From Nannocystis sp. RBIL2 (lineage in GTDB: Bacteria; Myxococcota_A; Polyangia; Nannocystales; Nannocystaceae): DNA of 64,000 nt. Below are positions 8,628-16,809 of the stretch, piece after piece. The notes beneath the pieces were generated by a model that made no database searches, had not been told where the DNA came from, and saw only the letters and a list, made by a program, of their open reading frames with translations. The DNA is taken from assembly GCF_026626745.1 (NCBI RefSeq), contig NZ_JAPNJW010000001.1, positions 248,001 through 312,000 of the forward strand, in the 5' to 3' direction. The number at the start of each line of letters is the position of its first letter. Position 1 is the first letter of the stretch. The position numbers and the translations under genes are program-made.

Positions 8628-10478
8628 ATGATCATGACCCGACACCTTGCGACCCTCGCCGTCCTCCTCGCCGTCGCCGGCGCCTGTCCGTCACCTTCCA
8701 AGCCGGCAGCCAGCGGCGACCCCGTCTTGCCGACCGGCGACATGCAGGACGGCCCGCCCGGCGGCTTCAGCGTCGGCGTCGTCACGGCCACCTCGCAGGT
8801 CGCGGCCGACGCTGGCCGCCAGATGTTGACGCTCGGCGGCAACGCAGTCGACGCCGCGGCCGCGGTCCAGTTCATGCTCAACGTCGTCGAGCCGCAGGCG
8901 TCCGGCCTCGGCGGCGGCGGCTTCCTCCTCGTCTACATCGCCGCCGAGGACAAGACCTACGTCCTCGACGCCTCCGAGCGGGCCCCGGCCGGCGCCGCCG
9001 CGGACATGTTCGTCAGCCAGGCCGACGCCGAGGTGCGCGGCTCGTCCGGCTACATCGTCGGCGTGCCCGGCACCCTCAAGGGCATCGCCACCGCCCTCGA
9101 TCGCTGGGGCACCATGCGGATCCCCACCGTCATCGGCCCTGCGCTCGACGCCGTCAAGCGCGGCGTGCGGGTGCAACCGCTGCTGGCCGAGGACATCCGC
9201 AGCGCCCGGCTCGACCACGAGCTCGGCGACCCCGCCTACGACGAGGCGCGCGCGGTGTTCCGCCCCGAGAACACCGCGCTCGCCGACGGCGACACCCTGC
9301 TCCAGCCCGACCTCGCCCGCACCTTCGAGATCATCGCCGCCGGCGGCACGACCGCCTTCTACGACTGCGACGACGACTCGGGGCTCGCCCAGGCCATCGT
9401 CGAGGCCCAGCGAGCCACCCGCGAGGTCAACCCCGACGGCGTCGGCAGCATGACCTGCGACGACCTGCGCACCTACGACGTCGTGATTCGCAGCCCGCTG
9501 AGCCGGCCGTACCGCGACTTCACGGTCGTCACCACCCCGCCGCCCTCGGCCGGCGGCGTCGCCCTGCTGCAGATGCTCGGCGTCCTCGAGCGCTTCCCGA
9601 TCGGCGGCGAGGACATGGGCCCGAAGGACAGCCAGACCCTCAACCTCGAGCAGGAGGCGATGCGCCTGGCCTACGCCGACCGGTCGATGTGGATCGGCGA
9701 TCCCGACGTCGTCCGCGTGCCCGTCGCCGGCCTGGTGTCGGCCGGTTACATCGAGCAGCGCACGCAGTCGATCGAGCTCGGCGTGCGCATGCCGCAGATC
9801 GTCGCCGGCGACCCGCGACAGTTCGACCCGACGATCCGCCCCGACGGCATGGTCGCCCCCGTCACCGGCGACCCGCGCGACGGCGGCGGCCACACCACCC
9901 ACTTCAACGTCATCGACAGCGCCGGCAACATGGTCGCCTGGACCAGCACCCTGTCGTCGGCGTGGGGCTCGGGCCTGATGGTCCCGAAGTTCGGCTTCAT
10001 GCTCAACGACTCGCTGGCGAACTTCAACCACCGCCCGACCCGCAGCACCGATCCCGCGGCCATCGACCCCGGCGCCAACGATCCCGCGCCGAACAAGCGC
10101 CCGCTCAGCAGCATGGCGCCGACCATGTTGTTCTCCGAGGACCGCCCCGTCGCCGCCTACGGCGCGGCCGGCGGCTCCACTATCCCCAGCACCATGCTGA
10201 CCCTCACCCTCGGCCTCGTCGATCACGGCGAGACCCTGACCGAGGCGGTCGCCGCCCCGCGCCTCACCCTGCAGAGCGGCAGCAGCACCGCGGTCACCGC
10301 CGTCGAGCCGGGCCTGATGCTCGACACCCTCGAGCCCCTGCGCAAGCTCGGCTACTCGTTCGACCTCGTGTTCAAGCTCGGCGCCGCCCAGATCGCAGTC
10401 CGGTTCCCGGAGACCGGCGAGACCTACGGCGCCGCCGACCCCCGCCGCGTCGGCGGAGTCGCCGGGCTCGGACGCTGA
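8628..10478 (+). CDS. ggt: Gamma-glutamyltransferase (lipoprotein-type)
   Basis: This 616-residue Ntn-hydrolase transfers or hydrolyses the gamma-glutamyl group of glutathione and related peptides. The N-terminus is a lipobox signal (LLAVAGAC), so the enzyme is probably anchored in the periplasm or outer membrane. Family marks are AADAGRQMLTLGGNAVDAAA, QASGLGGGGFLLVY, the autoprocessing/nucleophile site GGGHTTHFNVID (first Thr is residue 423, new N-terminus of the small subunit) and the oxyanion/substrate motif PLSSMAPTM, then the glycine-rich GAAGGSTIPSTM. The start could also be the ATG at 8634. It converges on the acetyltransferase gene across a double hairpin. Confidence 0.93.
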   Translation: MIMTRHLATLAVLLAVAGACPSPSKPAASGDPVLPTGDMQDGPPGGFSVGVVTATSQVAADAGRQMLTLGGNAVDAAAAVQFMLNVVEPQASGLGGGGFLLVYIAAEDKTYVLDASERAPAGAAADMFVSQADAEVRGSSGYIVGVPGTLKGIATALDRWGTMRIPTVIGPALDAVKRGVRVQPLLAEDIRSARLDHELGDPAYDEARAVFRPENTALADGDTLLQPDLARTFEIIAAGGTTAFYDCDDDSGLAQAIVEAQRATREVNPDGVGSMTCDDLRTYDVVIRSPLSRPYRDFTVVTTPPPSAGGVALLQMLGVLERFPIGGEDMGPKDSQTLNLEQEAMRLAYADRSMWIGDPDVVRVPVAGLVSAGYIEQRTQSIELGVRMPQIVAGDPRQFDPTIRPDGMVAPVTGDPRDGGGHTTHFNVIDSAGNMVAWTSTLSSAWGSGLMVPKFGFMLNDSLANFNHRPTRSTDPAAIDPGANDPAPNKRPLSSMAPTMLFSEDRPVAAYGAAGGSTIPSTMLTLTLGLVDHGETLTEAVAAPRLTLQSGSSTAVTAVEPGLMLDTLEPLRKLGYSFDLVFKLGAAQIAVRFPETGETYGAADPRRVGGVAGLGR

Positions 10479-10485
10479 CCTCCGT

Positions 10486-10550
10486 GGCATGTCCTCAGAG
10501 ACATGCCCCAAAGCCCATGTCTCTACGGGCATGCCCTTCGGGGCATGCCC
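10486..10550. terminator. Double palindrome between convergent genes
   Basis: Two hairpins fill the gap between the convergent ggt and acetyltransferase genes. The first has arms GGCATGTC (10486-10493) and GACATGCC (10500-10507). The second has GGGCATGCCC on both sides (10527-10536, 10541-10550) of a TTCG loop, which in RNA is a very stable C(UUCG)G-type tetraloop on one strand. A bidirectional terminator role is inferred from position. Confidence 0.6.
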
Positions 10551-10556
10551 GTTCGC

Positions 10557-11378
10557 TCAGGCGAGCTGCGCCGCGGTCGCGGTCATGATCGGCACCGCGA
10601 AGTCGACCAGCGCCCGGGCCGGCAGCAGGTGGCAGGTCGCCTGGCCGATCGGCCCGCTGCGCCCCAGCCCGGCGGCGATGAAGCCCTCGACGATCGCGCC
10701 GAAGAACCGGTCGGGCCAGTCCTTGATGCCGTTCATGGTGTCGAACTCCTCGACGTCGAGCCACACCCGCGCCCCGCCGCGCAGCACCGGCACGCGCACA
10801 TGGGCCAGGCGCTTGCCCTCGATCGGCGCCACCGCCTCGGCGTAGTGCAGCAGGGTCACCTGGTCGAGGTCGGATCCGACCAGCAGCACCTTGCCGTCCA
10901 CCTCGCACAGCCGCGCCAGCGGCGAGCCCTCGCCGAGCCCGTAGTTCGGCCCGTGATCGCGGGTCAAGAAGTCCGCGCGCGCGCCCACGGCCCCCATGCG
11001 CATGCCGGCGTTGGCGCTGCAGCGCACCTGCGGGTGGCCGCGGAAGAACTCGGGCAGGACGCCGAAGTCGCGGCTGGCTCGCGTCAGGCAGGGATCGAAC
11101 GGCGGACAGTGCTCCTCGATGAAGCGCTCGTCCTCGGGCGGATGCAGCCCCCGCCCGATGTCGTCGTACGGCGACGGGCAGCCGAGATACACCATCATCG
11201 TGCCCGCCTCGCCCAGGCTCTGCAGGATCGCGGCGATCAGCGTATCGGGCCCGGCGAGCAGCGGTCCGACCGCGCGCAGCGACGCATGTACCATCACGGT
11301 GTCGCCCGGCACGACGCCGAGCGCCGCGCAGTCGCGCGCGAGCGTCTCCTGGGTGATCCGCGGACAGACGAGGTTCAC
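10557..11378 (-). CDS. AAC(3)-family N-acetyltransferase
   Basis: The 273-residue protein resembles the AAC(3)/YokD acetyl-CoA-dependent transferases: GDTVMVHASLRAVGPL, DTLIAAILQSLGEAGTMMVY, ALGARADFLTRDH-type region, and GLGEGSPLARLCEVDGKVLL followed by the catalytic-region histidine in VTLLHYAEA. Family members acetylate the 3-amino group of aminoglycosides, but many chromosomal homologues have unknown substrates, so resistance should not be assumed. The start is GTG at 11378, preceded by an AGGAG-like ribosome site. The gene is alone on this strand and divergent from the next small gene. Confidence 0.85.
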   Translation of the reverse strand: MNLVCPRITQETLARDCAALGVVPGDTVMVHASLRAVGPLLAGPDTLIAAILQSLGEAGTMMVYLGCPSPYDDIGRGLHPPEDERFIEEHCPPFDPCLTRASRDFGVLPEFFRGHPQVRCSANAGMRMGAVGARADFLTRDHGPNYGLGEGSPLARLCEVDGKVLLVGSDLDQVTLLHYAEAVAPIEGKRLAHVRVPVLRGGARVWLDVEEFDTMNGIKDWPDRFFGAIVEGFIAAGLGRSGPIGQATCHLLPARALVDFAVPIMTATAAQLA

Positions 11379-11453
11379 GGCCGCTCCTGTGCGCCGACGA
11401 TAGGCCGGACCCGCGCCGGCGACAAGCGCGGGGCCCGGGTGTTACAAGCAGAC

Positions 11454-11897
11454 ATGGACCCGCACGTCCTCGATCTCGGGACGCACATCGGCCCGACCCT
11501 CGTGCGGCGACAATTCCTCGACGCCCACCCGCGCGTCGGCGACGCGCTCGAGCAGGCCCACGCGCGGATCGTCGTGTTCGAGCCGGACGACCGCGGGGCC
11601 GCCTTCTTCCCGGCCGTCCAGCGCGCCCTCGACGTCGCGCGCACGGCGGTCCCTGCGGACATCGTGCCGCTGTTCGTCGCCCTGGTGGTCCTGCCCGATC
11701 TGGTCGCCGCCTGCGGCTTCGACTTCTCGCGCAACCACGCGACCATGCCCGCGCTCGCGTGCCCGCGCGGGGCCTTCCTCGGCTACATCGCTCTCGGCGA
11801 GGGCGGCGGCCTGTTCTTCGCCGCCGACGGCCGCCTCGGCACCCCGACGCCCGACGCAGTGCTCGCCGTCCTCGCGCGCGCGTCCGGGGCCCCGTAA
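11454..11897 (+). CDS. Hypothetical 147-residue protein
   Basis: I do not recognise this family. The protein has no signal peptide or clear membrane helix. It is moderately hydrophobic in the middle (VPADIVPLFVALVVLPDLVAACGFDF) and has one CACPRG-like short Cys/Pro segment (ALACPRGAFLGYIALGEGGG). The ATG at 11454 lies 75 bases from the divergent acetyltransferase start, so the two may share a control region. Codon use is as GC-biased as its neighbours and the frame ends just before a hairpin, which supports a real gene. Confidence 0.6.
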   Translation: MDPHVLDLGTHIGPTLVRRQFLDAHPRVGDALEQAHARIVVFEPDDRGAAFFPAVQRALDVARTAVPADIVPLFVALVVLPDLVAACGFDFSRNHATMPALACPRGAFLGYIALGEGGGLFFAADGRLGTPTPDAVLAVLARASGAP

Positions 11898-11905
11898 AAC
11901 GAGAA

Positions 11906-11934
11906 CGACCTCGGGAGCCGCGCCCCCGAGGTCG
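11906..11934. terminator. Hairpin between convergent genes
   Basis: Arms CGACCTCGGG (11906-11915) and CCCGAGGTCG (11925-11934) form a perfect 10-bp stem with a 9-nt loop. It sits 9 bases after one stop and 26 bases before the end of the opposing gene. There is an A-run (aaaac) before it, giving a short T-tract only on the minus strand, so it would best terminate the S46 peptidase transcript. Confidence 0.7.
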
Positions 11935-11959
11935 CCCTCGACTCACCGCCTTGGCGGCG

Positions 11960-14230
11960 TCAGATCGTCGGCGTCACGCCGAGCTCGGTCAGCAGGTGGT
12001 CGGCGCCGTCGACCGCGTCCATCACCCACAGCACGTAGCGGATGTCGACGTGGATCGAGCGGGTGATCGGCGGCATGAACACCCAGTCGCTGGCCATCGC
12101 TTCGATGTTGCCGTCGAACACCAGGCCGGTGAGCTCGCCCTTGGCGTTGAGCGTGGCCGAGCCGGAGTTGCCGCCGGTGATGTCGAGGTCGGCGAGGAAG
12201 TTGACGGGCACCTCGCTGAGCTCCGGGGCCACGTAGGGCCCGAACTTGCGCGCCGCGATCGCGTCGAGGGCCGCCTTCGGGGCCGCGAACGGCTCCTCGC
12301 CGGTGTTCTTGCGCACCATCTCGGACACCGTCGTGAACGGCTTGTAGACCGGCGCGCCGGCCGACGGCGAGTAGCCGCGGATCGTCCCGAAGGTCACGCG
12401 CAGCGTCGAGTTGGCGTCGGGCGCCAGCGAGCCGTTGTGGTAGGCGCGCAGCGCCTCGATGTAGCGCGGACGCAGGGCCGCCATCGCTCCGGTCGTGGCC
12501 TCGCCCTGCTTCTTGTGCTCGTCGACCATCGGCTTGAGCTTGAGCGCCAGCTTGACGAACGGGTCGCTGCTGGCCTTGACCGTCTTGGCGCTGGCCGCCC
12601 GCAGGGCCTCGAGGCGGACCACCGCGTCGCCGAGCTTCGTGCCCTTGTAGAGCTTGTCGAGCGCGCGATCGATGTCGTTGTCGGTGATCGTGCCCTTCTT
12701 GCCGACGATCGCGGTCAGCACCTCGGGGCGGTCGGCCTCCGGCAGCTTGGCCGCGCGCTGCAGGTACAGGCGGAACACCGCGCGGTCGAGGTCGGGGTGA
12801 TAGTTGGCCTGCAGCGCCTGCATCGACTGCTCGAGGTCTCGCTCGTCGCGGGTCTGCATGCCGAGCTTGCGCTGGTCGTCGGGCTTGGCGCGCTCGTCGG
12901 CCAGGCGCACGATCGTGTCGGCCGCGCTGAGCAGCAGCGAGCCGCGCACCAGGTCGTCGTGGGCCGCGTCGCGCTCGCGCGTCTTGGCCTTCTCGCTCGT
13001 CAGCGTCGCCATCTGCGCCAGCACGTCGCCGTACTTGGCCTTGCGCGCCTCGTCGCCCTCGATCCACTTCTGCAGCTCGCCCTCGATGCGGGCCTTGTCG
13101 GCCCCGACCCCGCCCTTGACCAGGCCGTCGCGCATGCCGCGGAAGTTGAGCAGATAGTTGTGGAGCCCGCGCAGGCGCGACGCCCCGGCGATCTGCGCCT
13201 TCGGGTCCTGCTTGCCGATCCCCTCCATCACCGCGATCAGCTCCTCGTAGAGCTGGATCTGCCGGCTGTAGTACCAGTCGGCCGCCTGCTGCGCCTCGGC
13301 GGCGGTCTTGAGCCGCTGCGTCCGGCCCGGGTAACCCGCCACCATCACCAGGCTGCCCTCGGTCGCTTTGTCGGTCGCCACCTTCAGGTGGTGCTTCGGC
13401 TTGAACGGCACGTTGTCCGGCGAGAAGTCGGCCGGCTGCCCGTCCTTGCCGACGTACGCGCGCAGGAACGAGAAGTCGCCGGTGTGTCGCGGCCAGCGCC
13501 AGTTGTCGATGTCGCCGCCGAACACGCCGATGCCCTCGTGCGGCGCGTACACCAGACGCACGTCGCGGAGCTCGGTCTGCTCGATCTGGAAGAACTGCGC
13601 CCCTTCGTAGAAGCTCGCCACGGTGCAGCGCACGCCGGTGCGGCCGCCCTCGCACGCGCCCACCAGCTGCTTGCGGCGATCCTCGATCTGGCCCGCGCGC
13701 TTGTCGTCGCCCACGCCCTCGAGCCCGCCGAGCACCTTGTCGCTGACGTCCGTGAACGCCGTGGTCACGAACACGCGCGCCGCCGGGCCGCCCGACTTCT
13801 CGTCGGCGCGGGTCTTCGCCAGGTAGCCGTTGTCGAGCAGGTTGTTCTCCGGCGTCGAGTTGGCCTGCAGGTAGCGCGTCACGCAGTGGTGGTTGGTGAC
13901 GATCAGGCCCTCGGGCGACACGAACGAGGCCGAGCAGCCGCCGAGGCTGACGATCGCGCCGAGCGGGAACGCCGTCGGGTCGGTCAGCGCGGCCGGGTCG
14001 TAGGCGAGCCCCAGGCTCTTCAGCGTCTCGGCGTGGGCCGTCATCTGCCCGGGCATCCACATCCCGCCGGGGTTCTCGAACTTGACGGCGGGCGTGGTCG
14101 GACCTGTCTCTTGGGCCACGCTCTCGCCGCCGCTCGGACTGGCCGAATCGGCGCCCTTGCCGGCGCAACCGGCGATCAGGAGCACGAGGGTGAGGCTGGA
14201 AGGCAGCGCGGCGGGGAGGGTGCGGAGCAT
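11960..14230 (-). CDS. S46 family dipeptidyl-peptidase, lipoprotein
   Basis: The 756-residue serine exopeptidase starts with a lipobox signal (LTLVLLIAGC). S46 enzymes (DPP7/DPP11) remove N-terminal dipeptides. Catalytic elements are visible: His in LIVTNHHCVT, Asp in NWRWPRHTGDFSF and Ser689 in DITGGNSGSATLN. Eighteen residues after the Ser, where DPP11 has Arg for acidic P1 residues, this protein has Gly (GLVFDGN), as in DPP7-type enzymes that prefer hydrophobic P1 residues; that specificity is inference. The length is near the family norm. It is a single gene, divergent from the lipid-kinase-like gene. Confidence 0.93.
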   Translation of the reverse strand: MLRTLPAALPSSLTLVLLIAGCAGKGADSASPSGGESVAQETGPTTPAVKFENPGGMWMPGQMTAHAETLKSLGLAYDPAALTDPTAFPLGAIVSLGGCSASFVSPEGLIVTNHHCVTRYLQANSTPENNLLDNGYLAKTRADEKSGGPAARVFVTTAFTDVSDKVLGGLEGVGDDKRAGQIEDRRKQLVGACEGGRTGVRCTVASFYEGAQFFQIEQTELRDVRLVYAPHEGIGVFGGDIDNWRWPRHTGDFSFLRAYVGKDGQPADFSPDNVPFKPKHHLKVATDKATEGSLVMVAGYPGRTQRLKTAAEAQQAADWYYSRQIQLYEELIAVMEGIGKQDPKAQIAGASRLRGLHNYLLNFRGMRDGLVKGGVGADKARIEGELQKWIEGDEARKAKYGDVLAQMATLTSEKAKTRERDAAHDDLVRGSLLLSAADTIVRLADERAKPDDQRKLGMQTRDERDLEQSMQALQANYHPDLDRAVFRLYLQRAAKLPEADRPEVLTAIVGKKGTITDNDIDRALDKLYKGTKLGDAVVRLEALRAASAKTVKASSDPFVKLALKLKPMVDEHKKQGEATTGAMAALRPRYIEALRAYHNGSLAPDANSTLRVTFGTIRGYSPSAGAPVYKPFTTVSEMVRKNTGEEPFAAPKAALDAIAARKFGPYVAPELSEVPVNFLADLDITGGNSGSATLNAKGELTGLVFDGNIEAMASDWVFMPPITRSIHVDIRYVLWVMDAVDGADHLLTELGVTPTI

Positions 14231-14420
14231 TTTGGATGGGTATCAGATCCGCGCGGCCCCGGCGCGAGACGCTCGCGTGACCTCCCCGGGTGAAGGGCGC
14301 TGAAACCCCGCGGCGGCCTGGCGGGGCGCGGGCGGCCCGCGCGACCGCGTGCACGGCCCCGGTGCGCCTCCGCGCACGGACTTGCCCCGCGCGGGCCCTG
14401 AGGTTTAGCCTTCCGCCGCC

Positions 14421-15476
14421 GTGCCTCGCCCTCGCGTCTCGCTGCTCGTCGGCAACCCCACGGCCCGCAGCGGCAAGGCCGAGGCGGCCATCGCCGCGGC
14501 GATGGAGGGCCTCGCCCGCGCCCGCCTCGAGCCCGAGTTCTTCTCGACCCTGCCGCAGGGGGCCACGGTCGCGGCGCTCGCCGATCGGCTCGAACGCGGC
14601 GACGTCGCCCGGGTGATCTACCTCGGCGGCGACGGCACCTTCGCCGAGACCGCCAAGGGCATCATCCTCGCCCGCGAGCGCTACGGCATCGACACGCCGA
14701 TGGGCATGTTGCCGATGGGCACCGCCAACGATCAGGGCCGCAGCTTCGGCGTCCACTCCGGCCTCAAGGCCCTGCCCGACAACATCGCCATCATCGCCGC
14801 CGGCGTCGAGCAGTGGCTCGACGTCGGCGAGGTCGAGGCCTGCGACGCCGCCGGCGAGGTCGTCGACCGCGACCTCTGGTTCGACAGCTGGGGCCTCGGC
14901 CTGTCGGCGCAGATCCTGGCCAAGCGCAACCGCGACCGCAAGATCGTCGCCAAGATCCCGGTGCTGCGCCAGCTCTACCGCGACAAGCTCGTCTACATCC
15001 GCGCCGGCCTGTCGAGCCTCGCCAAGAACGCCCTCAAGTCGCTGATCGGCAAGGCCCGCTTCGCCGCGCTCATCACCATCGACGGCGAGACGCGCGAGCT
15101 CGGCGGCATCAACGACATCGTCATCAAGGGCACCGTCCTGTACGGCGGCGACTGGATCTTCGATCCCACCTCCAAGCCCGACGACGGCAAGTTCGAGGTC
15201 ATCATCGTCGAGAACCCCGCCGACTGGGGCGCCATCACGATCCGCGCCCACAAGCGCAACCCGGTGACGCAGGACGACCTCGCCGTCCTCGGCCTCGCGC
15301 CCAAGCAGATCCCGCGCGGCTCGCAGATCGAGGTCAAGATCTTCCGCCCCGCCGGCATGGGCCCGGTCCCCTCGCAGATCGACGGCGAGGAGTACGTCTC
15401 GACCGACCACTACCGGATCCGCAACCTCTTCCACTACCTGCGCATCATCGTCCCCGAGGACCCGCACTGGGTCTGA
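14421..15476 (+). CDS. Diacylglycerol kinase/YegS-like lipid kinase
   Basis: The 351-residue protein has the DAGK catalytic fold: the N-terminal LLVGNPTARSGKAEAAIAAA, nucleotide-binding GGDGT at residues 69-73, PMGTANDQGRSF, and a C-terminal beta-rich half ending PSQIDGEEYVSTDHYRIR with the conserved DGE. Such enzymes phosphorylate diacylglycerol, sphingoid or related lipids using ATP at the cytoplasmic membrane; the substrate is not predictable here. Translation starts at GTG 14421, the only start before the conserved first strand. The gene is followed by a small repeat array. Confidence 0.88.
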   Translation: MPRPRVSLLVGNPTARSGKAEAAIAAAMEGLARARLEPEFFSTLPQGATVAALADRLERGDVARVIYLGGDGTFAETAKGIILARERYGIDTPMGMLPMGTANDQGRSFGVHSGLKALPDNIAIIAAGVEQWLDVGEVEACDAAGEVVDRDLWFDSWGLGLSAQILAKRNRDRKIVAKIPVLRQLYRDKLVYIRAGLSSLAKNALKSLIGKARFAALITIDGETRELGGINDIVIKGTVLYGGDWIFDPTSKPDDGKFEVIIVENPADWGAITIRAHKRNPVTQDDLAVLGLAPKQIPRGSQIEVKIFRPAGMGPVPSQIDGEEYVSTDHYRIRNLFHYLRIIVPEDPHWV

Positions 15477-15534
15477 CGCGCACGGGTCGCTCGTCGCTCG
15501 TCGCTCGTCGCACCGGGCAGTGCTCGTGCTCCGC

Positions 15535-15650
15535 TGCTCCGGCGCGCCCGTCTCGTCCCCGCGTCGCGCGGATGCTCCGGCGCGCCCGTCTCGTGTCCCG
15601 CGTCGCGCGGATGCTCCGGCGCGTCCATCTCGTCGTCCCTGCTCGTGCGT
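15535..15650 (+). repeat. Three 38-39-nt tandem repeats in a spacer
   Basis: Units begin at 15535, 15573 and 15612 with tgctccggcgcgcccgtctc or a one-base variant and continue with gcgtcgcgcgga. A short (cgctcgt)n run at 15490-15511 precedes them. The array lies in the 270-base gap after the lipid-kinase gene and has no convincing coding role. Confidence 0.75.
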
Positions 15651-15746
15651 CGCGTCGCGTCGCCGCCCCGCATCGTCGGGCTCGCTGGCCGCCCGGGCGC
15701 TTGCGGGGCGCCGGCGGCCCGTGGCACGCTGGTCTGCCGGTTCGGC

Positions 15747-16739
15747 ATGACTTCGGGCCCGGCCACGCATCACTCTCGGCTCCGCGGGCCCCTGCTCGCC
15801 GCGCCGCTGTGCGCCGTCGTCGCCTGCAACGGCGGGGTCGCCGGCCTCCAGCGCCAGATCAGCGAGCGCCTGCAGCAGGGCCTCACCGCCACCGACAGCA
15901 AGCGGCCCGAAGAGCCCGACCGCCTGCCGCCCGAGCTCGTCCTCAACAAGCTGCGGCTCTACGTCGACTGCGTCGGCGCCACGCGCGTGCCGGTGTACGA
16001 CGCCTACCGCGAGGGCGCGGCCGCGTTCGCCGGGCGCACGCGCACCCCGCCGGCCGAGATCCCGCCCGAGGCGATCGGCGAGTGCGACAAGGCCGAGCAC
16101 GAGGGTCCGCTGCTGAAGCCGCCGCAGCCGGCGCTCGAGCAGGCCGCCGCCGTCTACAACGACACCTCCAAGGTGTTCGCGGCCACCATCGACGCTGTCC
16201 GCGAGGACATGTCCCACAGGTCATCTTCGATCGAAGAGGACGGCGAGCGCTCGCCGATCTACAACAACTTCAGCGACGCCTACCGCGCCTGGGACGACTC
16301 GCGGCGGGCGCTCGAAGAGCAGATCGCCGCCCGCCAGGGCCGGCTCGACGCCGCCGTCCTGGCCGAGATCGAGGCGCGCGCCGGCGCCGGCCTCGAGTGG
16401 CACACGCGCAACGTCGTCACCCAGGCCAAGCCGTACGTGCGCTGCATCGGCGACCACGACGAGTTCACCGCCGGCGTGTGCGAGGCGTTCCACACCGCCT
16501 TCACCGCCGCCTACGCCGAGTTCCGGGCCGCCTACGACTCCGACCCGAAGGCGTCCGCCGCCGTGTTCTGGCTGCCGCAGTTCGCCGCCAGCCTGGCCGA
16601 TTACGCCGCCGCCGCCGACGCCCTGGCGCAGACGATCCGGGCCGGCAAGGCCCGCTCGGGCGACATCAGCGCGGTCGTCCAGGACTACGGCGACGTCGTC
16701 CACGACGGCGAGACCGTCAACTTCGCCCGCCTGCGCTGA
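15747..16739 (+). CDS. DUF3829 (YiiG-like) lipoprotein
   Basis: The 330-residue protein has a signal sequence with a lipobox-like AVVAC. The rest fits DUF3829: LVLNKLRLYVDCVGATRVPVYDAY, an aromatic/acidic centre and helical YRAWDDSRRALEEQI. Function in this family is unknown. A perfect GGACATGTCC palindrome lies in frame at 16205-16214 and encodes part of VREDMSHRSS, just before the conserved acidic YNNFSDAYRAW segment. Earlier in-frame starts exist but lack signal-peptide character, so ATG 15747 is preferred. Confidence 0.75.
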   Translation: MTSGPATHHSRLRGPLLAAPLCAVVACNGGVAGLQRQISERLQQGLTATDSKRPEEPDRLPPELVLNKLRLYVDCVGATRVPVYDAYREGAAAFAGRTRTPPAEIPPEAIGECDKAEHEGPLLKPPQPALEQAAAVYNDTSKVFAATIDAVREDMSHRSSSIEEDGERSPIYNNFSDAYRAWDDSRRALEEQIAARQGRLDAAVLAEIEARAGAGLEWHTRNVVTQAKPYVRCIGDHDEFTAGVCEAFHTAFTAAYAEFRAAYDSDPKASAAVFWLPQFAASLADYAAAADALAQTIRAGKARSGDISAVVQDYGDVVHDGETVNFARLR

Positions 16740-16751
16740 GCTCGACCTGCG

Positions 16752-16806
16752 CTTTCGGACCTGTCCCTTCCACCCTGTCCCTCTCGACCTGTCCTTTCGG
16801 AACATC
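16752..16806. repeat. Palindrome-core repeats before the dehydrogenase gene
   Basis: Three short copies, tttcggacctgtccctt, accctgtccctctcg and acctgtcctttcggaaca, are packed into the 70-base gap. The last, TGTCCTTTCGGAACA, nearly forms the family palindrome and lies next to the ATG at 16810, where the ribosome site would be expected; no good Shine-Dalgarno sequence is visible. Confidence 0.6.
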
Positions 16807-16809
16807 GCC

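Noticed and set aside
10557-11378. Acquired antibiotic-resistance gene
   Set aside because: Although AAC(3)-like, it has the same GC and codon bias as its neighbours and no mobile element nearby, so a native housekeeping or secondary role is as likely.
11943-16217. 1424-codon minus-strand open frame
   Set aside because: It runs through the S46 peptidase gene in another phase and antisense to two plus-strand genes, and shows only low-complexity Arg/Gly/Asp runs.
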